From Planomonospora sp. ID67723 (GTDB lineage Bacteria > Actinomycetota > Actinomycetes > Streptosporangiales > Streptosporangiaceae), in NCBI RefSeq assembly GCF_015711605.1, contig NZ_JABTEZ010000006.1:248001-312000 (forward strand): a DNA stretch of 64,000 bases, given 5' to 3'. The stretch's first letter is position 1, and the number at the start of each line of letters is the position of its first letter. Positions 35,158 through 43,370 of the stretch are shown in pieces. The notes below the pieces were generated by a model. The model ran no database searches. It worked only from the letters and a program-made list of their open reading frames with translations, and was not told the DNA's origin. The position numbers were made by a program, and so were the translations under genes.

Positions 35158-35195
35158 GACAGTCGCCTCCTCGCGTATGGGGGGAATCGGGAGGA

Positions 35196-36386
35196 TCAGG
35201 AAGGGACGGTGGAGCTGAAGACCTCGTCGCGGGTGGTGGCGAGAGCCAGGTCGAGGGCACCGGCGAGGACCGGGTTGCCCTCGACGGCCGACAGCAGCAA
35301 CGGGGGACGGGGGATGGTCAGGGTGTGCAGCTCGTGTTCGACGAGCTCGCGGAGTGTCTCGCCGCCGGCCATGAAGGTGCCCCCGGCCAGCACGACGAGC
35401 TCGGGATCGACGACCGCGGTGATCGCGGCCAGGCCGACGGCGAGACGGGTGGCGACGTCGCGGAGCCCGGCACGGGCGTCATCGGCCCGCATCCCGGTGC
35501 CCTCCGAGGCCTGTACGGCGTTGCGCACGGCCGAGGTGAAGTCGGCGCCGCGCACGCCGTACGAACGGAGGACCCTGAGCACGGCGGGGCCGCCGGTGAG
35601 GGCCTGGAAACCGTGGTCGGCGCTGCGCCCGACGTCGCGGACGGTGGGGGCTCCGAGCGCGGGCATGTAGCCGACCTCGCCCGCGCCGCCGGTCGCGCCG
35701 CGGTGCAGCCGCCCGCCGAGCACCAGCGCCGAGCCGAGGCCGTCGTCGGCCCACAGGAGCACGAAGTCCCGGCGGTCCCGGGCCACACCGCGGGCCTGCT
35801 CGCACAGGGCGACCAGGTTCACGTCGTTCTCGATGTCGACGTGGACGCCGAGACCGTCGCGGAGGGTGGGGACCAGGTCGGGGATGTGCCAGCCGGGGAT
35901 GTGCCCGCCGTAGCCGAGCCTCCCGGTGACCGGGTCCAGGGCACCCTGGATGCCGATCACCACGCGCCGCAGGTCGTGCGGGGCCCCGGCGCCGTCGAGT
36001 GCGGCGCGCAGCCTGCCCACGATGTCCCCGCCGGAGCGCCCCGGGGTGGGCAGCCGGTGCTCGCCGATCACCGACCCGGTGATGTCGGCGACCCTGGCCT
36101 CGATGCGCGAGGGGGTGACGTCCAGGGCCGCGACGTAGGCGACCGCCGGATTGAGGCGGTAGACCTCGGCCGTACGGCCCGGCAACCCCTCGCGGACGCC
36201 GTCCAGCACGACGAGCCCCGCGTCCTGCAGGCGGGCGAGGAGCTGGGAGGCGGTGGGTTTGGACAGGCCGGTCAGGGTGCCGATCTCCGGGCGGGTCAGC
36301 GGCCCGCGCTCCAGGAGCGCCTGCAGGGCGGCGCGGTCGTTGATCGCGCGGAGCAGACTCGGTGTGCCCGGTGTCGGCTGTGCCAC
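35196..36386 (-). CDS. ROK family transcriptional regulator
   Basis: Sugar-responsive repressor of 396 residues. An N-terminal winged helix (LRAINDRAALQALLERGPLTRPEIGTLTGLSKPTASQLLARLQDAGLV) is joined to a ROK sugar-kinase-like domain (YVAALDVTPSRIEARVADITG, then IENDVNLVALCEQARG). It lies first in the operon whose other genes encode transport, a GH4 glycosidase and a kinase. A palindromic operator is found just upstream at 36417-36435, so it probably represses itself and the whole operon. Confidence 0.95.
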   Translation of the reverse strand: MAQPTPGTPSLLRAINDRAALQALLERGPLTRPEIGTLTGLSKPTASQLLARLQDAGLVVLDGVREGLPGRTAEVYRLNPAVAYVAALDVTPSRIEARVADITGSVIGEHRLPTPGRSGGDIVGRLRAALDGAGAPHDLRRVVIGIQGALDPVTGRLGYGGHIPGWHIPDLVPTLRDGLGVHVDIENDVNLVALCEQARGVARDRRDFVLLWADDGLGSALVLGGRLHRGATGGAGEVGYMPALGAPTVRDVGRSADHGFQALTGGPAVLRVLRSYGVRGADFTSAVRNAVQASEGTGMRADDARAGLRDVATRLAVGLAAITAVVDPELVVLAGGTFMAGGETLRELVEHELHTLTIPRPPLLLSAVEGNPVLAGALDLALATTRDEVFSSTVPS

Positions 36387-36395
36387 GACCCCTCC

Positions 36396-36448
36396 AGATT
36401 CATCTGGTTCACCAGAGTTAGGAAACTTTCCTAACTTCGGATGAATCT
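36396..36448 (-). promoter_or_regulatory. ROK operator, nested palindromes
   Basis: A 9-bp perfect inverted repeat with one central base, GTTAGGAAACTTTCCTAAC, lies at 36417-36435. It is flanked by a second outer inverted repeat, AGATTCATC (36396-36404) and GATGAATCT (36440-36448), and a smaller CTGGT-TC-ACCAG at 36404-36415. The core resembles the TTAGGAAA-type boxes known for actinobacterial ROK repressors. It sits 10-62 bases upstream of the ROK start, as expected for an operator. Confidence 0.8.
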
Positions 36449-36575
36449 AAGGAGCCCCAGGTGAAGTCGTCAAGCACCAAAGGGTGGCCGCAATCAACCT
36501 GTGATGGCGTCAGCAAGAGGAAGGGAATGCAAGCGTCTCAACGGACCTGCTAAGGTGATGGTTTGTCACAACAAC

Positions 36576-36615
36576 CAGCACAATCAGCCAGCTCAGCACA
36601 ATAAGCTAACTTAGC
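36576..36615 (+). repeat. Direct and inverted repeats in the leader of the helicase gene
   Basis: CAGCACAAT occurs at 36576-36584 and 36594-36602, 18 bases apart, and is followed by the palindrome GCTAACTTAGC (36605-36615), just before the presumed ribosome binding site. It may be an operator. Confidence 0.4.
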
Positions 36616-36627
36616 CCGGAGTACCCC

Positions 36628-38931
36628 ATTACTATCAACGATAATGGAGCGACGGCACCCCGTCAAATCGAGCTCGCCAGGGAGCAGGAGTACGTCACCT
36701 CCCTCTACGGGCGACTCGACCTGTTGCGTGAACGCACTCAGCGACAGCTCGACGAAGTGCTGGCCCAGGGCGGAGGCGGCACCCACCAGAACCGCTCGGA
36801 GCGCGACACCTTCGCCGGGATGTACGCCGAGCGGCTGGCCCGGCTCTGGGCGGTGGAGAACAGCCTGTGCTTCGGGCGGCTCGACAACGCCGACCACATC
36901 TCCCTCTACATCGGGCGCATCGGCCTGGCCGACGACGAGCAGCGGCGGCTGCTGATCGACTGGCGGGCCCCGGTGGCGCAGCCCTTCTACCGGGCCACCC
37001 CCGCCGCGCCGATGGGCGTCACCCGCCGGCGCCACCTGCAGACCAAGGGCCGCACCGTGATCGGCGTCGACGACGACCTGCTCGACCTCGACGGCCTCAC
37101 CGACGAGGACGTGGCCACGCTCAACGGCGAGGCCGCGCTGCTGGCCTCCATCGGTGCCCGCCGTACCGGCAGGATGCGCGACATCGTGGCCACCATCCAG
37201 GCCGAGCAGGACCGCATCATCCGCTCGGACCTGAACGGCGTGCTGGTCGTGCAGGGCGGCCCCGGCACGGGAAAGACCGTGGTCGCCCTCCACCGGGCGG
37301 CCTACCTGCTCTACACCCACCGTGAGAAGCTGGCCCGCCGGGGCGTGCTCATCCTGGGCCCCAACCTGACGTTCCTGCGCTACATCGAGCAGGTCCTGCC
37401 CTCGCTGGGCGAGACCGACGTGCTGCTGTCCACGGTCGGCGAACTGTATCCGGGGGTCACCCCGGCGGTCAGGGAGCGGCCCGAGACGGCCGCGCTCAAG
37501 GGCGACGAGCGGATGGTCCAGGTGGTGGCCCGGGCCGTACGGGAGCGTCAGCGCGTGCCGCGCAAGCCCATCGACATCAAGCTGGACCGATACACCCTCC
37601 GGCTCGACGGCCGCACCCTGGACGCCGCCCGCAACCGGGCCGCCCGCTCGCGCAGGACCCACAACGAGGCCCGCGCGGTCTTCGTCCGTCACCTGCTCAA
37701 CGCGCTCGCCCGGCAGGCGGCCAAGCAGCTCGGCAAGGGCATGATCGACGATGACGAGCTGGCCGACCTCCGCGAGGATCTGCGCACCGAGCAGCCGGTG
37801 AAGGCCGCGCTGAACCGGCTGTGGCCCTACACGACGCCGCAGCAGCTCCTCATCGGGCTGTTCACCTCCCGTGAGCGGCTCGACTACGCCGCCACGGAGC
37901 TGAGCGCGGACGAGCGCGAGCTGCTGCTGCGCGAGCCGCCCCGCAAGGGCGAGAACTGGTGGTCGGAGTCCGACGTGGCGCTGCTGGACGAGGCCGCCGA
38001 GCTGCTGGGCGAGATCGACCCCGCGGTCCTGCGGGCCGGGGCGTGGATGGCCGAGGAGGAGCAGGCAGCGGCCCGCGCCGCCGAGCAGGAGGAGGGACGG
38101 GCCCAGCTCGCCTACGCCAAGGAGGTCCTCGAGCTGACCGGTCTGTCCGACATCATGGACGCCGAGAAGTTCGCCGCGCGCCACCTGGGCGACGAGTTCT
38201 ACCTCACCACCGCCGAGCGGGCCGCCGGCGACCGTACCTGGGCCTTCGGCCACGTCATCGTGGACGAGGCGCAGGAGCTCTCGCCGATGGACTGGCGGAT
38301 GGTCATGCGCCGCTGCCCCACCCGGTCGATGACGATCGTCGGCGACCTGGCGCAGACCGCCTCGCCCGCCGGGGCGCGCTCCTGGGGCCAGGTGCTCGAC
38401 CCCTACGTGTCCGGGCGCTGGCGCGCCGAGAGCCTCACCGTCAACTATCGCACCCCCTCCGAGCTGATGGCCGTGGCCGCCGCGGTGCTGCCGCTGGTCG
38501 GCCCCGGGCTGAGCGCGCCCTCCTCGGTCCGGGAGACCGGCGCGCGTCCCTGGGCCGCCTCCCCGATCGAGTCGCTCGTGCCGGCGGTCCGGGCCGGGGT
38601 GGCCGAGGGCGGGCGCCTGGCCGTGCTCGTCCCCGAGTCCCTCAAGGAAGAGCTCGGCGCGCTGGTGGCGGCCTCGGTGCCCGGCGCGGTCGCCGGGCCC
38701 GGCATGGCCGCCCTGGACGCCCCGGCGGCGGTCCTGAGCGTCGCCGACGCCAAGGGGCTGGAGTTCGACACGGTCATCGTGGTGGAACCAGGCCTGATGC
38801 TGGAGGAGTCCCCACGGGGGGCGAGCGACCTTTACGTCGCCCTGACCCGGGCCACCCGGCACCTTGGTGTGATCCACGACACCGCTTTGCCCGAACCGCT
38901 CGCCCGGCTTGAGCGGCGCCGGATCGCATGA
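36628..38931 (+). CDS. helR: HelR-like UvrD-family helicase (RNA polymerase-associated), apparent ATT start
   Basis: Superfamily 1 helicase of about 767 residues. Motif I is GGPGTGKTVVALHRAAYLLYTHR, motif II VIVDEAQELSPMDWRMV, motif III GDLAQTASPAGA, then VNYRTPSELMAV and YVALTRATRHLGVIH. An N-terminal coiled coil (IELAREQEYVTSLYGRLDLLRERTQRQLDEV) fits HelD/HelR proteins, which displace RNA polymerase from DNA and, in some actinobacteria, protect from rifampicin. The conserved N-terminus begins upstream of any ATG, GTG or TTG in frame. An ATT at 36628, six bases after GGAG, is the best start; the TTG at 36724 would cut the coiled coil. Confidence 0.88.
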   Translation: MTINDNGATAPRQIELAREQEYVTSLYGRLDLLRERTQRQLDEVLAQGGGGTHQNRSERDTFAGMYAERLARLWAVENSLCFGRLDNADHISLYIGRIGLADDEQRRLLIDWRAPVAQPFYRATPAAPMGVTRRRHLQTKGRTVIGVDDDLLDLDGLTDEDVATLNGEAALLASIGARRTGRMRDIVATIQAEQDRIIRSDLNGVLVVQGGPGTGKTVVALHRAAYLLYTHREKLARRGVLILGPNLTFLRYIEQVLPSLGETDVLLSTVGELYPGVTPAVRERPETAALKGDERMVQVVARAVRERQRVPRKPIDIKLDRYTLRLDGRTLDAARNRAARSRRTHNEARAVFVRHLLNALARQAAKQLGKGMIDDDELADLREDLRTEQPVKAALNRLWPYTTPQQLLIGLFTSRERLDYAATELSADERELLLREPPRKGENWWSESDVALLDEAAELLGEIDPAVLRAGAWMAEEEQAAARAAEQEEGRAQLAYAKEVLELTGLSDIMDAEKFAARHLGDEFYLTTAERAAGDRTWAFGHVIVDEAQELSPMDWRMVMRRCPTRSMTIVGDLAQTASPAGARSWGQVLDPYVSGRWRAESLTVNYRTPSELMAVAAAVLPLVGPGLSAPSSVRETGARPWAASPIESLVPAVRAGVAEGGRLAVLVPESLKEELGALVAASVPGAVAGPGMAALDAPAAVLSVADAKGLEFDTVIVVEPGLMLEESPRGASDLYVALTRATRHLGVIHDTALPEPLARLERRRIA

Positions 38932-38964
38932 GAGCATTGGTAGCTCTCGTCGATCATGTCCTAG

Positions 38965-38989
38965 CTGCGGAAACCTGACGTTTCCGCAG
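38965..38989 (+). terminator. Perfect 10-bp hairpin after helR
   Basis: CTGCGGAAAC / GTTTCCGCAG with a CTGAC loop, 34 bases after the helR stop, lacks a U-tract. It lies 13 bases before a -35 element, so it may be an operator rather than a terminator. Confidence 0.55.
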
Positions 38990-39001
38990 TTGGTGACGGG
39001 G

Positions 39002-39029
39002 TTGACATCTGGACCCGGGTCGGTAGTTT
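39002..39029 (+). promoter_or_regulatory. Promoter without an adjacent gene
   Basis: TTGACA (39002-39007) and TAGTTT (39024-39029), spaced by 16 bases, make a housekeeping-like promoter on the plus strand. Predicted start is near 39036, where a 7-bp hairpin (39035-39041 with 39048-39054) begins. The next gene, lnt, starts 550 bases downstream. Confidence 0.55.
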
Positions 39030-39356
39030 GCTGCCCAGTCCAGCACGGGACTGGCCGGCTGGCCGTCCCCGGCATCGCCGGTTCCTGCGTCCGCGGCGGA
39101 GCACCGCTCCGCCCGTACAGCCAGGTGCAGAGCCGGAGATCCGCCGGGTCGGGGCACCCCAGCCGGGCGGGGGAATTGGACCCAGGAGGGGTCTGGACAC
39201 CCAGTAGACAACGGCAATCCGCGCCCGCCGCCGACGGGACGGAACCGGTCCGAAGGGTCCGTCCGGACCCTCTTCCCGCTCCCGTGCCACGCCGCAGGTG
39301 CCGGGGTGGTCTCCAGGGCATCCGTCCGCTCTGGAGGCCGCCCCGTAGCTGTGGTG

Positions 39357-39458
39357 ACCGGCTCCCGCCCTCGTCACGTCCTCGCTGTGTCCATGGCGAC
39401 GCTGCGCGTCGCGGCTCGGGGGCTGGTAACCGGCTCCCGCCCTCGTCACGTCCTCGCT
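39357..39458 (+). repeat. 30-bp direct repeat
   Basis: The same 30-base sequence occurs at 39357-39386 and 39429-39458, 72 bases apart. The second copy lies inside the 114-bp inverted-repeat arm. This indicates a composite repeat. Confidence 0.8.
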
Positions 39459-39496
39459 CCGCTGCGGGCGCTCCTCCGTTGGCTCACCGGCGCCCC
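39383..39496 (+). repeat. 114-bp inverted repeat, left arm
   Basis: It matches the reverse complement of 42083-42196 at 113 of 114 bases with no gaps (the mismatch is G versus A within CCTCGCTCC). The arms flank lnt and ppm1, 2.6 kb apart. A partial third copy is at 2581-2608. Confidence 0.9.
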
Positions 39497-39588
39497 CTCG
39501 CATGGAATGTGAGGCTCGCTTTTGGGCCGGGCCGGGCGGGGCGGTACCGTTCGGGCTAGCCAGCCCGCCATCGCAAGGAGCCCCGCCC

Positions 39589-41322
39589 GTGGTCCAGGAG
39601 AAGACGGCCCCCCCGTCGGGGGACGGATCCGTGGCGGAACCCGCGGACGCCTCCGGGGCCGCCGGTGGGAGCCGGGAGACCGGGACCGCTGCGGCGCAGG
39701 AGCCTCCGGGCGGTCCGCGAACGGCTCCTGTCCGCCTTCCGCTGCGGGACGCCCCCGTCAGGGCGGCGATGGCCGCCGCCGGAGGACTGCTGCTCTTCTT
39801 CGCTTTCCCCCCGCTCGGCCTGTGGTTCCTCGCACCGCCCGGTGCGGCCCTCACCGTCCTGGCGGTGCACGGCGCCCGTCCCCGCCGCGCCGCCTGGCTG
39901 GGCGCCGTCACCGGGCTCGGCCTGCTCCTGCCCGGCCTTCACTGGGTCAGCCCGATCGGTGTGGACGCCTGGCTGGGCCTGGTCGCCGTGGAAGTCCTCT
40001 TCTACGCCGCCTGGGGCGCCGGTGCGGCCCTGGTCGCCGGGCTGCCCCTGTGGCCGTTGTGGAGCGCCGCGCTCTGGGTGGCGATGGAGTGGGCCCGCGG
40101 CGTGTTCCCCTTCGGCGGATTCCCCTGGGTGCGGGTCGCCTTCAGCCAGGGCGGATCGGTCTTCACCCCGTACGCCGCGCTCGGCGGGGCCCCGCTGGTG
40201 AGCTTCGCGGTGGTGCTCTGCGGCGGCCTGCTCGCCCTCGCCGCCTCGCGGGCGCTTCGGTTCCCCGGTTCCCGGTCCCAGCGGCCCGCCGGGCCGTCGC
40301 GCCGCTGGGACCGGGCGTTCGCCCTTCCCCTGGCAGGGGCGCTGGCCGTCCCGGCCGCGGCCTTCGCCGTACCCCGTCCGGGCGACGAGGGCAGGAGCGT
40401 GACCATCGGGGTCATCCAGGGCAACGTGCCCGGCCGGGGCATGCACCCGCTGGGAGACGAGCCCGCCGTGGTCCTGCGCAACCACACGACCAAGCTCCAC
40501 GAGATGGCGCGAGCCGTACGGGAGGGCAGGATGCCCCGCCCCGACCTGGTCGTGCTGCCGGAGAACTCCACCGACATCGACCCCTACCGCAGCGCCCTCG
40601 CCCGCCAGGAGATCGACGCCGCGGTGAAGGACATCGGGGTGCCCGTCCTGGTCGGTGCCGTGGTAGGGATCGGGGAGAGCAACCGCGCCACCCGAAGCCT
40701 GGTCTGGGACCCGGTCACCGGCCCCGGCGCCTACTACGACAAGCAGAAGCTGGTGCCGTTCGGCGAGTTCACACCGATGAAGGAGCTCGTCCTCGCCCTC
40801 TTCGAGCGGGCGGGGCTGGTCGGCAAGCAGTCGGTGCCCGGAACCCGCGACGGCGACCTGAAGATGGGGCCGGTGACCGTCGGGGCGGTCAACTGCTACG
40901 AGGTCGCCTTCGACGGCGTGGTCCGGGATACCGCCAGGACCGGCGCCAGCCCGCTGGTGGTGCAGACCAACAACGCGACCTACGCGCTGACCAACCTGCC
41001 GGCCCAGCAGCTCGCCATGTCCCGGTTGCGTGCCGTGGAGCACAACCGCGCGGTGGTCACCGCGGCGATCACCGGTATCTCCGCCTCCGTGACCCCGGAG
41101 GGGGAGGTTGTCTGGCAGACCCGCGAGCTGGTCCCCGACATGACCGTGCTGACCGTTCCGGTCCGTACGGCCTCCACGGTGGCAACCAGGGTTGGCGCGC
41201 TGCCCGAATGGGCCTTGATACTGGTGGGTACAGTCGCGGCGGGCGCGGCTCCGGTGCTCCGGAGGCGAGGCCTGGCGCGCTCCGCGAACCGAGAAGGTGG
41301 TCAGCAGGTGGGAGACGCGTGA
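39589..41322 (+). CDS. lnt: Apolipoprotein N-acyltransferase
   Basis: Membrane enzyme that adds the third acyl chain to lipoproteins, 577 residues. After a polar N-terminus there are about six to eight membrane segments, then a nitrilase-like domain with the catalytic triad: Glu325 (VLPENSTD), Lys385 ([13 protein letters not shown]) and Cys436 ([10 protein letters not shown]). The GTG at 39589 has AAGGAG 8 bases upstream; the longer frame reading from 39502 is not needed. It overlaps ppm1 and matches the Lnt half of the fused mycobacterial Ppm1. Confidence 0.95.
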   Translation: MVQEKTAPPSGDGSVAEPADASGAAGGSRETGTAAAQEPPGGPRTAPVRLPLRDAPVRAAMAAAGGLLLFFAFPPLGLWFLAPPGAALTVLAVHGARPRRAAWLGAVTGLGLLLPGLHWVSPIGVDAWLGLVAVEVLFYAAWGAGAALVAGLPLWPLWSAALWVAMEWARGVFPFGGFPWVRVAFSQGGSVFTPYAALGGAPLVSFAVVLCGGLLALAASRALRFPGSRSQRPAGPSRRWDRAFALPLAGALAVPAAAFAVPRPGDEGRSVTIGVIQGNVPGRGMHPLGDEPAVVLRNHTTKLHEMARAVREGRMPRPDLVVLPENSTDIDPYRSALARQEIDAAVKDIGVPVLVGAVVGIGESNRATRSLVWDPVTGPGAYYDKQKLVPFGEFTPMKELVLALFERAGLVGKQSVPGTRDGDLKMGPVTVGAVNCYEVAFDGVVRDTARTGASPLVVQTNNATYALTNLPAQQLAMSRLRAVEHNRAVVTAAITGISASVTPEGEVVWQTRELVPDMTVLTVPVRTASTVATRVGALPEWALILVGTVAAGAAPVLRRRGLARSANREGGQQVGDA

Positions 41323-42065
41323 TGGAGCGGACGCTCGGCCGGGTGCTCGTCATCGTTCCGACGTACAACGAGCGGGAGAACCTGCCGATGATCGTCGAGC
41401 GGGTGCGCTCGGCGGTTCCCGAGGCTCACCTGCTGGTCGCCGACGACAACAGCCCTGACGGCACCGGCGAAATCGCCGACGGGCTGGCGGCGCAGGACGA
41501 CCATGTGCACGTGCTTCACCGGCTGGGCAAGCAGGGGCTGGGCGCCGCCTACATCGCGGGCTTCCGCTGGGGTCTGGCCGAGGGCTACGACGTCCTGGTG
41601 GAGATGGACGCCGACGGCTCGCACCAGCCCGAGGAACTGCCCAAGCTGCTGGAGGCGCTGACCGGCGGGGCCGACCTGGCGATCGGCTCCCGCTACGTCC
41701 CCGGCGGCAAGGTGGTCAACTGGCCGCACTCCCGGGAGTTCCTCTCGCGCGGCGCCAACGTCTACACCCGGATGATGCTCGGCCTCCCGGTCCGCGACGC
41801 CACGGCGGGCTTCCGCGCCTACCGCGCCTCCACCCTGGAGAAGATCGGCCTGGACGACGTCGACTCGCAGGGCTACTGCTTCCAGGTGGACCTGACCCTG
41901 CGCACGGCCCGGCACGGCCTGCGCGTGGCCGAGGTGCCCATCACGTTCGTGGAACGCACCGTCGGCGCCAGCAAGATGAGCAGGAGCGTCATCACCGAGG
42001 CCCTGTGGCGGGTCACGGTGTGGGGAGTCTCCGGTCTGCCCCGGAGGCTGCGCCGTACCCGCTGA
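41322..42065 (+). CDS. ppm1: Polyprenol monophosphomannose synthase
   Basis: Family 2 glycosyltransferase of 247 residues that transfers mannose from GDP-mannose to polyprenyl phosphate. [21 protein letters not shown] and the DXD-bearing [22 protein letters not shown], then FRAYRAST and GYCFQVDL, match Ppm1/DPM1. It lacks C-terminal membrane helices. The ATG overlaps the lnt stop (TGATG). The product supports protein O-mannosylation and lipoglycan synthesis. In mycobacteria the two functions are fused in one protein. Confidence 0.95.
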   Translation: MERTLGRVLVIVPTYNERENLPMIVERVRSAVPEAHLLVADDNSPDGTGEIADGLAAQDDHVHVLHRLGKQGLGAAYIAGFRWGLAEGYDVLVEMDADGSHQPEELPKLLEALTGGADLAIGSRYVPGGKVVNWPHSREFLSRGANVYTRMMLGLPVRDATAGFRAYRASTLEKIGLDDVDSQGYCFQVDLTLRTARHGLRVAEVPITFVERTVGASKMSRSVITEALWRVTVWGVSGLPRRLRRTR

Positions 42066-42082
42066 GCGCCCGCAGCCCGCTC

Positions 42083-42196
42083 GGGGCGCCGGTGAGCCAA
42101 CGGAGGAGCGCCCGCAGCGGAGTGAGGACGTGACGAGGGCGGGAGCCGGTTACCAGCCCCCGAGCCGCGACGCGCAGCGTCGCCATGGACACAGCG
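42083..42196 (-). repeat. 114-bp inverted repeat, right arm
   Basis: Reverse-complement copy of 39383-39496, one mismatch. It begins 18 bases after the ppm1 stop and ends 63 bases before fxsA. Confidence 0.9.
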
Positions 42197-42258
42197 GAAC
42201 GCGGCGGCGTCCCCAGGCGTTGTCACTGTCGTACGGCTTCCGCCCTAGTGAGGAAACG

Positions 42259-42828
42259 ATGCGCCTTCTCCTGTTCCTGGCGTTCCTGGTGGTCCCCGTT
42301 CTGGAGATCTGGGCACTGATCCAGGTCGGCCAGATCATCGGCGGTCCGCTCACGATCGCGGTGCTGCTCGCCGACAGCCTCCTCGGCGCCTGGATCGTCC
42401 GCCGGGAGGGCCGCCGGGCCTGGCAGGGTCTGCAGACGGCGCTGCGGGGTGGCCGGATACCCGACCGGGAGCTCGCCGACGGTGCGATGATCATCGCAGG
42501 CGGCGCGCTGCTGCTCACCCCCGGCTTCTTCACCGACATCGTCGGTTTCCTGCTCGTGCTGCCGTTCACCCGGCCGCTGATGCGCAGGCTGGGCTCCTGG
42601 TTCCTCGCCCGGCGGGTCCGGACCCTGGCCGGGGCCGGGGGAGGGCCCGGTCTCGGCATGCCGTTCGGTGCGGGCCCGACGGGCTCGGCCCGGTCGCCCT
42701 TCGAGGTGTTCGACGCGGCCGCGCACGCGCGGCCGGGCGGCTCCGGCCCGGTCATCCACGGCGAGGTCATCCGGGAGGACACCACCGGCCAGGCCACCCG
42801 GGAGGGCCGGGACCTCCCGAACGGCTAG
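42259..42828 (+). CDS. fxsA: FxsA family membrane protein
   Basis: Protein of 189 residues with an FxsA domain in the first 120: RLLLFLAFLVVPVLEIWALIQVG, then GPLTIAVLLADSLLGAWIVRREG and LLLTPGFFTDIVGFLLVLP, about three membrane segments. The C-terminus is Gly/Pro-rich and probably cytoplasmic. Function is unknown (E. coli FxsA affects phage exclusion by F). The ATG has AGGAAA upstream. Its stop codon lies directly against a small inverted-repeat element. Confidence 0.9.
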   Translation: MRLLLFLAFLVVPVLEIWALIQVGQIIGGPLTIAVLLADSLLGAWIVRREGRRAWQGLQTALRGGRIPDRELADGAMIIAGGALLLTPGFFTDIVGFLLVLPFTRPLMRRLGSWFLARRVRTLAGAGGGPGLGMPFGAGPTGSARSPFEVFDAAAHARPGGSGPVIHGEVIREDTTGQATREGRDLPNG

Positions 42829-42952
42829 AACCTCTGACGCATACGGTATGAACTGGTTCTGATGCGGACGCCGCACCGGCATCCATGAAGCCTTCCTCAA
42901 CCTCGGCGTGTGCATCGTCGCGCTGCCACGTCATCCGTCTTCGTCAGAGGTT
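42829..42952 (+). mobile_element. Miniature IS-like element with transposase C-terminal remnant
   Basis: A 124-bp segment is bounded by 11-bp perfect inverted repeats, AACCTCTGACG (42829-42839) and CGTCAGAGGTT (42942-42952). Inside, from 42863, one frame reads RRTGIHEAFLNLGVCIVALPR, which resembles the C-terminal end of IS5-type transposases. It is either an internally deleted IS or a MITE. No clear target duplication is seen. Confidence 0.5.
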
Positions 42953-43285
42953 GTTAAGCGTGTGTCGTGTGAGCTCGGCCTGATGGGCCTCGGTCAGCCG
43001 CGCTACGTGGCCGTCAACGGCCGGCCCGGGAGCGGCCATCCGAACGAGGTGACGGCCGCACGTGGAGGGGCGTGCGCGTCGGTCACTTCTCCACGCGAGG
43101 GGGACGATCGCTGTTCGAGGAGATACCGGGTGAAGCATACGTAAGGCCCGTGAACGAAGTCGGGGCGAACCTGCAGCGGCCCGGAGTCCGACGACCGGCC
43201 GCCGGGTGTGCGCGTGCACGCCGGCACCTGCGAGGACGCGCCGAGGACGATCAGCTCCCGTACCCGCCCACCGTAGCCGCGCGTC
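42953..43285. other. Non-coding stretch before the ArsR promoter
   Basis: About 330 bases with no credible gene. Small frames in either direction have no family features. Confidence 0.45.
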
Positions 43286-43335
43286 TTGACATGCAGCCTT
43301 CCGGCTGCCTAAATTAAAGGCAGCCAAAGGGCTGC
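43286..43335 (+). promoter_or_regulatory. Promoter with twin operators for ArsR-SRPBCC gene
   Basis: TTGACA (43286-43291) and TAAATT (43310-43315) are spaced 18 bases. Two copies of the palindrome GCAGCC-N4-GGCTGC lie at 43293-43308 (between -35 and -10) and 43320-43335 (over the start site), 27 bases centre to centre. They are arranged as mirror images, a typical repressor site for the ArsR-type protein encoded next. Confidence 0.8.
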
Positions 43336-43370
43336 ATATCGGTAGGCGGAACCTGGGTACGGGGGCGGGC

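Larger units (their letters stand above)
38932..39588. other. 657-bp non-coding region between helR and lnt
   Basis: It has no convincing gene. It contains a hairpin (38965-38989), a promoter-like pair (39002-39029), another hairpin (39035-39054), a 30-bp direct repeat, and one arm of the 114-bp inverted repeat. It may include an RNA gene or a long lnt leader. Confidence 0.55.

Noticed and set aside
36550-39321. 923-residue open frame on the minus strand
   Set aside because: It covers helR in antisense and contains no family motifs.
38932-39588. tRNA or known structured RNA gene
   Set aside because: No acceptor/T-loop pattern was found; the hairpins are simple.
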